Source: Candidatus Eiseniibacteriota bacterium (GTDB taxonomy: Bacteria > Eisenbacteria > RBG-16-71-46 > CAIMUX01). Taken from it: DNA of 39,877 bases. A program made the position numbers and the translations under genes. The notes under the pieces are model-generated. The model was not told the origin of the DNA, did no database searches, and was given only the letters and a program-made list of their open reading frames with translations. Location: positions 1 through 39,877 of the forward strand of contig JAKQSZ010000005.1 in NCBI GenBank assembly GCA_029569475.1, written 5' to 3'. This document shows, piece by piece, positions 32,798-39,877 of this stretch (positions are counted from its first letter, which is position 1; the number at the start of each line of letters is the position of its first letter).

Positions 32798-34929
32798 CGC
32801 GTGCCTCCCTGGGTCTCGCGGATACCGAGAAACGACGACCAGAAGATACGAAAATCCCCGGCCGCGGACCAGCTTCCGGGATAGCGGCGGTTCCACTCGC
32901 AGAGTTCTTCCGCCGACATCGGCGCGACCGTCCACGGGCCGAGGATGGCCGGGGGCGCCTCGGGGGGGTGGGCCCGGTAAGCCGGATCCAGACCATTCCA
33001 CTGCGACTCCCGGAACGGATAGATCCCGGCGAGGCTCAAGCTCCCCGAAACCACCTGGGGCAGGGATGGATACCAGTGCAACAGCGAGCGAAACGCGCCG
33101 CACCCGTCGCGCAGTCCGGGGATGACCGTCACCGTGAGGGCCCGTCCTCCCCAACCGCGGATCTCGACCCTCTCCCCCACGCCTCGGCCGGCCATCGCGC
33201 GCGCCAGCGTCGTGAGAAGGTAGGGGATCAACCAGATCAGCGCGAGGCTGACCGCGGCCAAGGCGTCGCCCAGGCGCCGTGACGGGCTGCGCAGCCGGGT
33301 CGTGACCCGCTCGGCCAGGGCCACCGAGGCGAAGCCCATGAAGTCCGTCAGTCCCCCCGAGCGCGGCAGATGATCCCGCAGGCGGGGGATCAGGCGAACC
33401 GCGGTGGCCTCGCCCTTCATCCTCTCGAGGAGCGCGGGGACATCCCCCTCCCAGTCCTCGAAGACCACGATCTCCTGCAGGCGTTCCAGGCGCACGCGCC
33501 GCACCAGGGCGCGCGGGCCCTCCTCGGGCGGCGGACTCGGGAGCACGATCGGCTCCATGCCGAAGCGGCCGTGGCGCTCGAAGCGGTCCAGCAGGTCCGC
33601 TACGGCCCCGGGCGGGCCCAGGATGCCGACGCGGCGGAGGTTCAGATCCCGGCGCCGCACCGACTCCACGGCCCGCAGCAGCGCCACCCGGCCCAGCGTG
33701 ACCAACAGCAGCGCCAGCGGGAAGAAGAGCAGAACCACGATGCGCGAATAGAGGCGCACCGAGAAGAGGAACGTCGCGGCCATCATGATCATCGACGTCC
33801 AGGCCAGCGCCTTGCCGACCGCCAGACCATTCTCGACAAACGACGCCCCCATGCGCTCGCGATAGAGGCCGAAGCTCAGGAAGGTGGCGGCGGCGACCCC
33901 GGTGGTGAAGACCAGGAATCGGGCGTACGCCTCGAAGGCATACATCGGCTTGGTCAGGTAACCCGCCAGCAGGCTGCGCAGGGAATAGGCCAGCACGAAG
34001 GCCAGCACGACCATCGCCACGTCGCTGAGGAAGAGGGCGACCCGCCGCAGGGCGGCGCTGCGCAGCTTCAGCCAGTAGAGGAGGAAGCTCCACTTCTCGT
34101 AGTAGCGGAAGGTCGAGCCCAGGTGCAGGAGCAGCCCGCGCGACGGTTTCCAGCCCGCGCTGGCGCGCTGGTAGTGGTGCACCATGCGGGCTTGCGGATT
34201 GTAGACCACCCGCCAGCCGCGCTGGTGCATCCGATAGCACCAGTCCACGTCCTCGAAGTACATGAAGAAGCGTTCGTCCATCATGCCGACCTCGTCGACC
34301 GCCTCGCGACGCGCCAGCATGCAGGCCCCCATGCACCAGTCGATGTCCCTGACGCTTTCGTGATCCCAGTCAAGCATGAGATGACGGCGGATGAGTTGCG
34401 AGTCGCGGAAGATCTTCCCGAGGAAGGTCCGCCGCAAGAGAAAGATCCGCCAGGTGTAGAAGGTGCGGCAGGACTCCTGGAGCGTTCCGTCCGCGTAGTG
34501 GAGGCGCGGCGCCACGATGCCGACGTCCGGCTCCCGCTCGGCGAGGGCGTGCAGTTCCTCCAGGCTGCCGGGCCGGACCTCCATGTCCGGGTTGAGCATC
34601 ACGTAGTAGCGTCCCCGCGCCGCCCGCATCCCCTGGTTGCAGGCCCGGCCGAATCCGACATTGCTTTGGTTCGCGATGTACGTCACCCGCTCCCGCCCGG
34701 CGGCCACGGAGCGGCAGTCGCCCGTCTCCGGAGCGTTGTCGATGACGATCGCCTCCCACGGCAGGGCGATGCGGGCCGTCTCCAGGGCATCCAGGCAACG
34801 GCGGAGATACTCCGGGGTCTTGTACACGACGATGACGACGGAGAGTTCGATCCCGGAGGCTGCCGCCGGCGGCTCGGGCGGGGCGACGGCGACCGGATCC
34901 GCGGCGCCGTTCTTCGGAGGGAGCGTCAT
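32794..34929 (-). CDS. GT2 glycosyltransferase fused to a degenerate polyprenyl-phosphate sugar transferase
   Basis: 711 residues from ATG 34929, which overlaps the upstream stop (ATGA). Residues about 27-290 are a GT-A, rhamnosyltransferase-like GT2: ELSVVIVVYKTPEYLRRCLDAL, NVGFGRACNQGMRAARG, YYVMLNPDMEV (metal motif), and FFMYFEDVDWCYRMHQRGW. Then come about four or five membrane helices and a Rossmann-like segment (RVGILGPPGAVADLL), as in WbaP/EpsE-type phosphoglycosyl transferases. The C-terminus has a membrane helix after RRLGDALAAVSLALIWL and LPQVVSGSLSLAGIYPF, aligned by eye with the LPQLxNVLxGDMSLVGPRP region of that family. The catalytic DE-containing helix and basic KFRTM region are not recognisable, so the second half is probably inactive. 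Confidence 0.8.
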   Translation of the reverse strand: MTLPPKNGAADPVAVAPPEPPAAASGIELSVVIVVYKTPEYLRRCLDALETARIALPWEAIVIDNAPETGDCRSVAAGRERVTYIANQSNVGFGRACNQGMRAARGRYYVMLNPDMEVRPGSLEELHALAEREPDVGIVAPRLHYADGTLQESCRTFYTWRIFLLRRTFLGKIFRDSQLIRRHLMLDWDHESVRDIDWCMGACMLARREAVDEVGMMDERFFMYFEDVDWCYRMHQRGWRVVYNPQARMVHHYQRASAGWKPSRGLLLHLGSTFRYYEKWSFLLYWLKLRSAALRRVALFLSDVAMVVLAFVLAYSLRSLLAGYLTKPMYAFEAYARFLVFTTGVAAATFLSFGLYRERMGASFVENGLAVGKALAWTSMIMMAATFLFSVRLYSRIVVLLFFPLALLLVTLGRVALLRAVESVRRRDLNLRRVGILGPPGAVADLLDRFERHGRFGMEPIVLPSPPPEEGPRALVRRVRLERLQEIVVFEDWEGDVPALLERMKGEATAVRLIPRLRDHLPRSGGLTDFMGFASVALAERVTTRLRSPSRRLGDALAAVSLALIWLIPYLLTTLARAMAGRGVGERVEIRGWGGRALTVTVIPGLRDGCGAFRSLLHWYPSLPQVVSGSLSLAGIYPFRESQWNGLDPAYRAHPPEAPPAILGPWTVAPMSAEELCEWNRRYPGSWSAAGDFRIFWSSFLGIRETQGGTR

Positions 34930-35816
34930 CGGGAGACCGGCGGCGCCTTCCGGCGCCGGGTGAAGAGGCGGGTGAAGAAAAGCCGCCAGACCATGAAGAC
35001 CGCCTCGTAGACGATGCGCCGGTTCATCTTGGAGATGCCGACTCGGCGGTCGGCGAATATGATCGGGATCTCGACCAGCCGCCAGCCGCGCCGCCAGCAA
35101 TGGAAGTTCATCTCGATCTGGAACGAATAGCCGTCGGACCGGACCCTGTCCAAGTTGATGTCGGCGAGCGCCTCACGACGGAAGAGCTTGAAGCCGCCGG
35201 TGGCGTCGCGCAACGGCAACCCGGTGAGAATGCGGCTGTAGACATTGGCGCCATAGCTGAGGATGAGCCGCCGGAGTGGCCAGTTGACCACGGTGACTCC
35301 CCGGAGATAGCGCGACCCCACGACGAGGTCGGCTTCCCGGATCGCCTCGAAGAAGGAGGGCAGCGCCGCCGGATCGTGCGAGAAGTCGGCGTCCATCTCG
35401 AACACGAACTCGTAGTCCCGCGCCAGCGCCCAGCGGAAGCCTGCCACGTAAGCCGAGCCGAGCCCCATCTTGCCCGGGCGGCGCAGGCAGTGGATCCGAG
35501 GGTCCGCCGCGCCCATGCGCTCCACCTCGGCGCCGGTGCCGTCGGGAGAGTTGTCGTCGACGACCAGCACCTCCAGGCGATAGCCACGCTCGCCCACAGC
35601 CAGGACCGCCGGAATGATCTCCCGGACGTTGTCGACCTCGTTGAAGGTGGGGATCACGACCAGCGCGCGGCCGGCCGGAGGCGATCCCGTTGTCCCTTCC
35701 CCCTGTGCTTTCACCGGCGGGGGCGCGTCTGGCCGCCCCGCCGGCGACGCACCGGGCCGCCCCGCGGCGGGCGACACGGAAGACACCGATTTCACGTGTT
35801 CCGGCACCGGATTCAC
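34926..35816 (-). CDS. polyprenol monophosphomannose synthase-like GT2
   Basis: 296 residues. A GT-A domain matching Ppm1/DPM1: [63 protein letters not shown] (DxD), VVGSRYLRG, and [27 protein letters not shown], the last being diagnostic. [23 protein letters not shown] ends the domain. Such enzymes load mannose or another hexose on polyprenyl phosphate for GT-C glycosyltransferases. That fits the DUF2723 protein in the same operon. The first 50 or so residues are Pro/Ala/Gly-rich. GTG 35816 is chosen for its GTGA overlap with the preceding gene; GTG 35834 is also possible. The exact sugar is not known. Confidence 0.88.
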   Translation of the reverse strand: MNPVPEHVKSVSSVSPAAGRPGASPAGRPDAPPPVKAQGEGTTGSPPAGRALVVIPTFNEVDNVREIIPAVLAVGERGYRLEVLVVDDNSPDGTGAEVERMGAADPRIHCLRRPGKMGLGSAYVAGFRWALARDYEFVFEMDADFSHDPAALPSFFEAIREADLVVGSRYLRGVTVVNWPLRRLILSYGANVYSRILTGLPLRDATGGFKLFRREALADINLDRVRSDGYSFQIEMNFHCWRRGWRLVEIPIIFADRRVGISKMNRRIVYEAVFMVWRLFFTRLFTRRRKAPPVSR

Positions 35817-36739
35817 ATCCCCTGACGGAACCACTCCACCGTGAGCCGCAGCGCCTCGCGCACATCCACCTCCGGTTTCCAGTCCAGGGCGCGCCCGGCC
35901 AGCGAGATGTCCGGCTGGCGGACCTTCGGGTCGTCCTCGGGCAGCGGCTGGAAGACCAGGGGGACCTCTTCACCGATGATCGAACGGATCAGCTCGGCCA
36001 TCTGCAGGACCGTCAGCTCCTGCGGATTGCCCAGGTTGACCGGCTCGTTCAGCTTGGAGAGCGCCAGCAGGTGGATGCCGCGCACGAGGTCCGAGATATA
36101 GCCGAAGCTGCGCGTCTGGCTGCCGTCGCCGAAGATGGTCAACGGCTCGCGACGCAGCGCTTGCATGATGAAGTTGGGGACGGCGCGGCCGTCGTGGCGC
36201 CGCATCCGCGGGCCGAACGTGTTGAAGATCCGCACGATCTTCACGTCCACGCCGTGGTAGCGATGGTAGGCCATGCTCAAGGCCTCGGCGTAGCGTTTGG
36301 CCTCGTCGTAGACGCCGCGCAATCCGACCGGATTGACGTTGCCCCAGTAGGACTCCGGCTGCGGGTGGAGGAGCGGATCGCCGTAGACCTCGGAAGTGGA
36401 GGCGAGCAGGAAACGGGCGGACTTGGCCCGGGCCAGGCCGAGGGCCTTGTGCGTGCCCAGCGCCCCCACCTTCAGCGTCTGGATGGGAAGGCGCAGGTAG
36501 TCGACCGGGCTGGCCGGACTGGCGAAGTGCAGCACCAGATCCACCGGTCCGTCGATGTAGAGGTAGTTCGTCACGTCATACTGGATGAAGGAGAACCGGG
36601 AATTGCGGATGTGGGCGATGTTGTCCACCGAGCCGGTCGAGAGGTTGTCGATGGCGACGACCTCCATCCCCTGGTCGAGGAAATAGTCGCAGAGATGCGA
36701 CCCGATGAACCCGGCACCTCCGGTGATGACGACCCGCAT
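35813..36739 (-). CDS. UDP-glucuronic acid decarboxylase (UDP-xylose synthase-like SDR)
   Basis: 308 residues. Short-chain dehydrogenase fold with NAD motif [11 protein letters not shown] at the N-terminus. It has [23 protein letters not shown], then [39 protein letters not shown] with catalytic Tyr and Lys in YDEAK, and [21 protein letters not shown]. These stretches are those of the Uxs family, which oxidises and decarboxylates UDP-glucuronate to UDP-xylose. ATG is preceded by GGAGG at 6 nt. It is a cytoplasmic nucleotide-sugar supplier for the adjoining transferases. It could be a close dTDP-glucose-dehydratase relative, but the WGNVNP motif argues for Uxs. Confidence 0.9.
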   Translation of the reverse strand: MRVVITGGAGFIGSHLCDYFLDQGMEVVAIDNLSTGSVDNIAHIRNSRFSFIQYDVTNYLYIDGPVDLVLHFASPASPVDYLRLPIQTLKVGALGTHKALGLARAKSARFLLASTSEVYGDPLLHPQPESYWGNVNPVGLRGVYDEAKRYAEALSMAYHRYHGVDVKIVRIFNTFGPRMRRHDGRAVPNFIMQALRREPLTIFGDGSQTRSFGYISDLVRGIHLLALSKLNEPVNLGNPQELTVLQMAELIRSIIGEEVPLVFQPLPEDDPKVRQPDISLAGRALDWKPEVDVREALRLTVEWFRQGM

Positions 36740-36762
36740 GCTCTACCTCCGAATCGCTCTCT

Positions 36763-37878
36763 TCAAGACTCCTCCCGGACCGGGTAGACCCGGCTGATCG
36801 GATAGGTCCTCTGCCGCGAGCGCGGCGCGTGGATCAGGGCGGCCAGCAGTCCGATGGAAATGAACTGAATTCCCAGGATGACGAGAATCACGCCGAAGAG
36901 CAAGAGCGGGCGCACCCGCAGCCGCCCCTCCAGGATCCAGATCACCGCCATGTAGAGGTTGAGGCCGAGGCCCACCCCCAGGCACACCGTCCCGATGCGC
37001 CCGAAGACGTGCAGCGGCGTCCGCCTGCCCTGGGCCAGAAACACGACTTCCAGAAGGTCCAGGAACCCATTGACGAAGCGGGTCGAGCCGAACTTCGAGC
37101 GGCCGTACCGGCGCGGGTGGTGGCGTACCTCCCGCTCTCCGATCCGGAAGCCCTGGCGGTGCGCCAGGACCGGGATGTACCGGTGCATCTCCCCGTAGAG
37201 CTCCACCTCCTGGCAGACGGCGCGGCGATAGCCCTTCAGGCCGCAGTTGAAGTCATGCAGGCGGATCCCGGTGACGGCGGCGGTGACCCGGTTGAAGAAG
37301 CGGCTCGGCCAGGTCTTGGTGATCGGGTCGTGCCGCCGCTTCTTCCACCCGGAGACGAGGTCGAGGCCCCCCTCCAGGTCGGACAGCAGCGCCGGAATCT
37401 CTTCCGGATCGTCCTGCAGATCCGCGTCCATGGTGATGACGAACGTCCCCCGGACCCGGGAGAAGCCGGTGGCCAGCGCGGCCGACTTGCCGAAATTGCG
37501 CCGGAAGGTGAGGGCCGCGAGCGACGGCTCGGCCCGGCAGAGTTCCTCCAGGACGTCCGGGGTGCCGTCGGTCGAGCCGTCGTCGATGACAATGATCTCG
37601 AAGGTCCGCCCGGTCCGGCGCAGGACGCCCGCCACCGCCGGCACCAGTTCGCGCAGCGACTCCGCCTCGTTGTACGCCGGGATCACCACCGAGACTCCCA
37701 CCGCCGGACGCAACGCCGGCGGCATCGGCCCGGTTTCATCACCGGCAAGCCGGTCCGGGCCGGGGCGCGGGTGGAAGAGGTCGGCCCGGCTGCCCACCGT
37801 CCCCGGGGCATTGCCGGACTCGCCACGCGCGTCGCTCCCGCCCATCAAGGCCTCCCGGGGAGTCTGCGGCGTCTTCAT
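36763..37878 (-). CDS. ArnC/GtrB-like polyprenyl-phosphate glycosyltransferase (GT2)
   Basis: 371 residues. The N-terminal 60 are Pro/Gly-rich and probably disordered. The GT-A domain has VSVVIPAYNEAESLRELVPAV, VIDDGSTDGTPDV, FRRNFGKSAALATGF, ITMDADLQDDPEEIPALL (metal-binding DxD), SGWKKRRHDPITKTWPSRFFN, LHDFNCGLKGYRRAV, and HHPRRYGRSKFGSTRF. Two C-terminal membrane helices lie at about 285-350. This layout matches enzymes that transfer a sugar from its nucleotide to polyprenyl phosphate. The GFKGY-like NCGLKGY motif is typical. It lies between the epimerase (16 nt away) and the decarboxylase (23 nt). Confidence 0.92.
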   Translation of the reverse strand: MKTPQTPREALMGGSDARGESGNAPGTVGSRADLFHPRPGPDRLAGDETGPMPPALRPAVGVSVVIPAYNEAESLRELVPAVAGVLRRTGRTFEIIVIDDGSTDGTPDVLEELCRAEPSLAALTFRRNFGKSAALATGFSRVRGTFVITMDADLQDDPEEIPALLSDLEGGLDLVSGWKKRRHDPITKTWPSRFFNRVTAAVTGIRLHDFNCGLKGYRRAVCQEVELYGEMHRYIPVLAHRQGFRIGEREVRHHPRRYGRSKFGSTRFVNGFLDLLEVVFLAQGRRTPLHVFGRIGTVCLGVGLGLNLYMAVIWILEGRLRVRPLLLFGVILVILGIQFISIGLLAALIHAPRSRQRTYPISRVYPVREES

Positions 37879-37894
37879 CGCGATGACCCCGACC

Positions 37895-38857
37895 TCACGC
37901 CTGCTCTGGCTCGCCGTCCAGGTAACGCCGCATCCAGGCCGCCATCCGCGCGAGTCCCTCGGACATGGGCGTCCGGGGCGCGAATCCCAGGCAGGCGCGA
38001 GCCGCTGAGGCGTCCCCTCCGGTGTTGCGCGGATCGCCCTTCTGGGCCGGCTGATGGCGGATCAAGGCCCGGCATCCCGTGGCATCTTCCATCAAGCGCA
38101 GGACATCCATGAGCTCGACCCGGCTGCCGCCGGAGATGTTGTAGGCCGCCCCCGGTTCGCCCTTCTCGGCGGCCAGGATGTTGGCCTCCGTCACGTCGTC
38201 CACGTAGGTGAAGTCCCGCGTCTGGCGTCCATCCCCGTAGACGGCGATCTCCTCTCCCCGCAGCAGGGCGCGGAAGAAACGATGGAATCCCATGTCGGGG
38301 CGCTGCCGGGGACCATAGACCGTGAAGTAGCGGAGGCTGACCACGGCCAGCCCGTGATTGGCTCCGTAGAGGCGCACGAGCTGTTCCCCCGCCAGCTTGG
38401 TCACACCGTAGGGAGAGATCGGCCGGGGCAGCGTCTCCTCCGACACCGGAAAGGCCGCGGCTTCCCCGTAGATCGACGATGAAGAGGCGTAGACCAGCCG
38501 GGAGACCTTCGAGCGGACGACCGCCTCCAGCAGCGTCTGCGTCGCGAGGATGTTCTGCGCGGCGTACTCCTCAAACGCCGGTCCCCAGCTGTGGCGCACG
38601 CCCGCCTGCGCGGCGAGGTGCCAGACGACGTCCACACCCTCCAGCCACTCCTCCAGCGGCGCTTCCCGGAGATCCGCGCGCCGGAGATCGAAGCCCGCGC
38701 GCCCGGCCAGCCCGGCGACATTCCGCTCCTTGAGCGCCGGATCGTAGTAGCTGGTGAACCCGTCGAGGCCGCGCACCATCCAGCCCCGTCGCAGCAGCTC
38801 GGCGCAGAGATGGGACCCGATGAAACCGGCAGCGCCGGTCACGAGTGCCGTGGGCAT
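37895..38857 (-). CDS. NAD-dependent nucleotide-sugar epimerase (UDP-glucuronate 4-epimerase-like)
   Basis: 320 residues. Extended SDR with [11 protein letters not shown] at the NAD site, then GLDGFTSYYDPALKERN. The YYDxxLK pattern is common in UDP-glucuronate 4-epimerases and related enzymes. HLAAQAGVRHS, YASSSSIYGEA, YGVTKLAGEQL (catalytic YxxxK), RYFTVYGPRQRPDMGFHRF and YGDGRQTRDFTYVDDV follow. Substrate choice among UDP-Glc, UDP-GlcA and UDP-GlcNAc cannot be settled by eye. It starts 2 nt after the DUF2723 gene stop, so the two are one transcription unit. It supplies sugar precursors to the operon. Confidence 0.9.
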   Translation of the reverse strand: MPTALVTGAAGFIGSHLCAELLRRGWMVRGLDGFTSYYDPALKERNVAGLAGRAGFDLRRADLREAPLEEWLEGVDVVWHLAAQAGVRHSWGPAFEEYAAQNILATQTLLEAVVRSKVSRLVYASSSSIYGEAAAFPVSEETLPRPISPYGVTKLAGEQLVRLYGANHGLAVVSLRYFTVYGPRQRPDMGFHRFFRALLRGEEIAVYGDGRQTRDFTYVDDVTEANILAAEKGEPGAAYNISGGSRVELMDVLRLMEDATGCRALIRHQPAQKGDPRNTGGDASAARACLGFAPRTPMSEGLARMAAWMRRYLDGEPEQA

Positions 38858-38859
38858 GG

Positions 38860-39877
38860 CTACCTGCTCCTCCCCGAGTAGAAGGCCAGCGAGTCCTCGT
38901 AGGCCTGGAGGGTGCGGGCCAGCGCCGGTTCGTCGGGATGACGTTCGGCCCAGCCGCGGAGCAGATCGACCGCCTCACTCCGCTTCTCCCGGACCTGCCA
39001 GAGGAAGGAGAAGAAGTCCCCGAAGTACTCGAAGTCGCCGGGATCCGCCGCAACCATCCGGCGGTAGGTGGCTTCGGCTTCGTCGAGGCGGCCGCCCGCT
39101 TCCTGGGCGCGCCCGAGCAGCCGGAAGATCCTGGGGTCGTCGGGAATCTCGGCGAGGACCTCGTTCAGCCGGCGCTCCGCCTCTTCGTACTCCCCCGCGC
39201 GCAGCAGGAGCAGGCCGGTCGAGTAGCGGATGGCCCGCGATCCCGGCGAGACGGCCTGCGCCTTCTCGATGGCCGCCAGCGCCGCTTCCTTGTCCTTCTC
39301 CTCGAGTTTCGCCTCGGCCGCCTGGAGCAGCGCCGCCGAGTAGTTCTGGACAAGCCGCCGGGCGTTTTCGTCCTTGTACACCGAGTCGTCCGGCCGGCCG
39401 TCGGGAAGGAGAAGGCCGCGATAGAGATAAACCTCGTTGAGCGCATGGAGGGTGGCGTCGGCGTCGATTCTCTCCTCCCGGCCGGCGATCGCCTCCTGCA
39501 CCTCGAAGACGACCCCCTTCATCACCAGACGTGATTCCAGCCCCATCAGGTCCGGCACCGTCGTGGCGACGTAGAGGGGACGCTTGCCGCTCTCGCGCCC
39601 CACGATGTGGTGCACCGCCAGGTCCTTGACGTAGACCCCCTTGTCGGCCTTGGTATCCCAGTAGGGCCGGAGCCGCGAGATCTCCGCATCGCTCCACCCG
39701 ATATCGACCTTGGGGGCCTGGTCGCGGAGCTGGCGGATGTACCAGTCGGTGTTGAGCAGGCTGAGGTTGGCCACCCGCACGTCCCGGCGGATCTTCTCCA
39801 CCTCCTGCAGGTACCACAGCGGAAAGGTGTCGTTGTCCCCGTTGGTGAAGATGATCGCGTCGGGCTTGAGCCCGATC
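38860..39877 (-). CDS. DUF2723 (protein O-mannosyltransferase-like) C-terminal part with TPR region, truncated by window edge
   Basis: The frame is open through the window edge at 39877, so the multi-helix membrane part is missing. The visible N-terminal part reads IIFTNGDNDTFPLWYLQEVE, then RRDVRVANLSLLNTDWYIRQL, stretches I know from the soluble domain of DUF2723 (TMEM260/POMT-like) proteins of Bacteroidetes and related phyla. The last 150 residues contain about four TPR-like helix pairs (AIRYSTGLLLLRAGEYEEAERRL and following). DUF2723 proteins are GT-C-type membrane proteins thought to glycosylate exported proteins. Its first place in the operon fits use of the polyprenyl-linked sugar made by the adjacent GT2 enzymes. 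Confidence 0.85.
   Translation of the reverse strand, partial: IGLKPDAIIFTNGDNDTFPLWYLQEVEKIRRDVRVANLSLLNTDWYIRQLRDQAPKVDIGWSDAEISRLRPYWDTKADKGVYVKDLAVHHIVGRESGKRPLYVATTVPDLMGLESRLVMKGVVFEVQEAIAGREERIDADATLHALNEVYLYRGLLLPDGRPDDSVYKDENARRLVQNYSAALLQAAEAKLEEKDKEAALAAIEKAQAVSPGSRAIRYSTGLLLLRAGEYEEAERRLNEVLAEIPDDPRIFRLLGRAQEAGGRLDEAEATYRRMVAADPGDFEYFGDFFSFLWQVREKRSEAVDLLRGWAERHPDEPALARTLQAYEDSLAFYSGRSR

Noticed and set aside
30485..34336. A single minus-strand frame of 1283 codons that might suggest a giant fusion protein
   Set aside because: Only the part after 32797 is protein-like. The rest is an off-frame shadow of the GT2 fusion gene.

Overview
The window is GC-rich bacterial chromosome. 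It is dominated by a complete, minus-strand division and cell-wall (dcw) cluster. MurE carries the DNPR motif typical of meso-diaminopimelate ligases. FtsI carries PASTA domains. Three exported proteins end in FlgD-like / 'type A sorting'-like domains, and large Asp-box and ligand-type propellers are present. Together these point to a diderm, probably uncultivated member of the FCB superphylum (a Candidatus Eisenbacteria- or Latescibacterota-like lineage). The assignment is inference from protein style; no rRNA or other marker here settles it.

Layout. (1) 1-1228: the 5' part of recG (minus) faces away from rpmB (plus), with a candidate rpmB promoter between them. (2) 1550-3298: a PD40-propeller lipoprotein is translationally coupled to a secreted FlgD-tail protein that is out of frame twice. 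One break lies at a (AG)15 microsatellite inside its signal peptide, the arrangement of a phase-variable gene. (3) 3613-24376: a TPR protein, then the dcw cluster. In transcription order it reads mraZ, a STAS-like protein, rsmH, ftsL, ftsI, murE, murF, mraY, murD, ftsW, murG, murC, ftsQ, ftsA, ftsZ. Most neighbours overlap by 1-4 nt. A sigma70-like promoter and phased MraZ-type boxes precede mraZ, and ftsZ has its own near-consensus promoter. murB and ddl are absent. Several division and wall proteins carry unusual low-complexity tails (FtsZ linker, MurG C-terminus, FtsL N-terminus with a 42-bp minisatellite).

(4) 24377-26152: a regulatory region holds a palindrome and four TTCGCGAA palindromes at exact 10-bp spacing. 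It lies in front of an apparently leaderless gene for an AlbA_2 / HATPase / winged-helix regulator on the plus strand. (5) 26320-28509: a secreted Asp-box (BNR) propeller protein. (6) 28510-29031: a repeat-bearing spacer with a long hairpin and a possible gene remnant. (7) 29032-39877: a minus-strand glycan assembly operon. In transcription order it contains a DUF2723 membrane protein (partial), a nucleotide-sugar epimerase, an ArnC-like GT2, a UDP-glucuronate decarboxylase, a polyprenyl-phosphate-mannose-synthase-like GT2, a GT2 fused to a degenerate phosphoglycosyl transferase, a secreted ligand-type propeller, and a GT4.

How it works together: the dcw genes make and polymerise lipid II and build the divisome. 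The last operon probably makes nucleotide sugars and lipid-linked sugars for a surface glycan or for protein glycosylation. Best candidates for something new: the microsatellite-switched signal peptide (2449-3298), the STAS protein built into the dcw operon, the phased TTCGCGAA operator with a leaderless regulator gene, and the GT2-pseudoPGT fusion.
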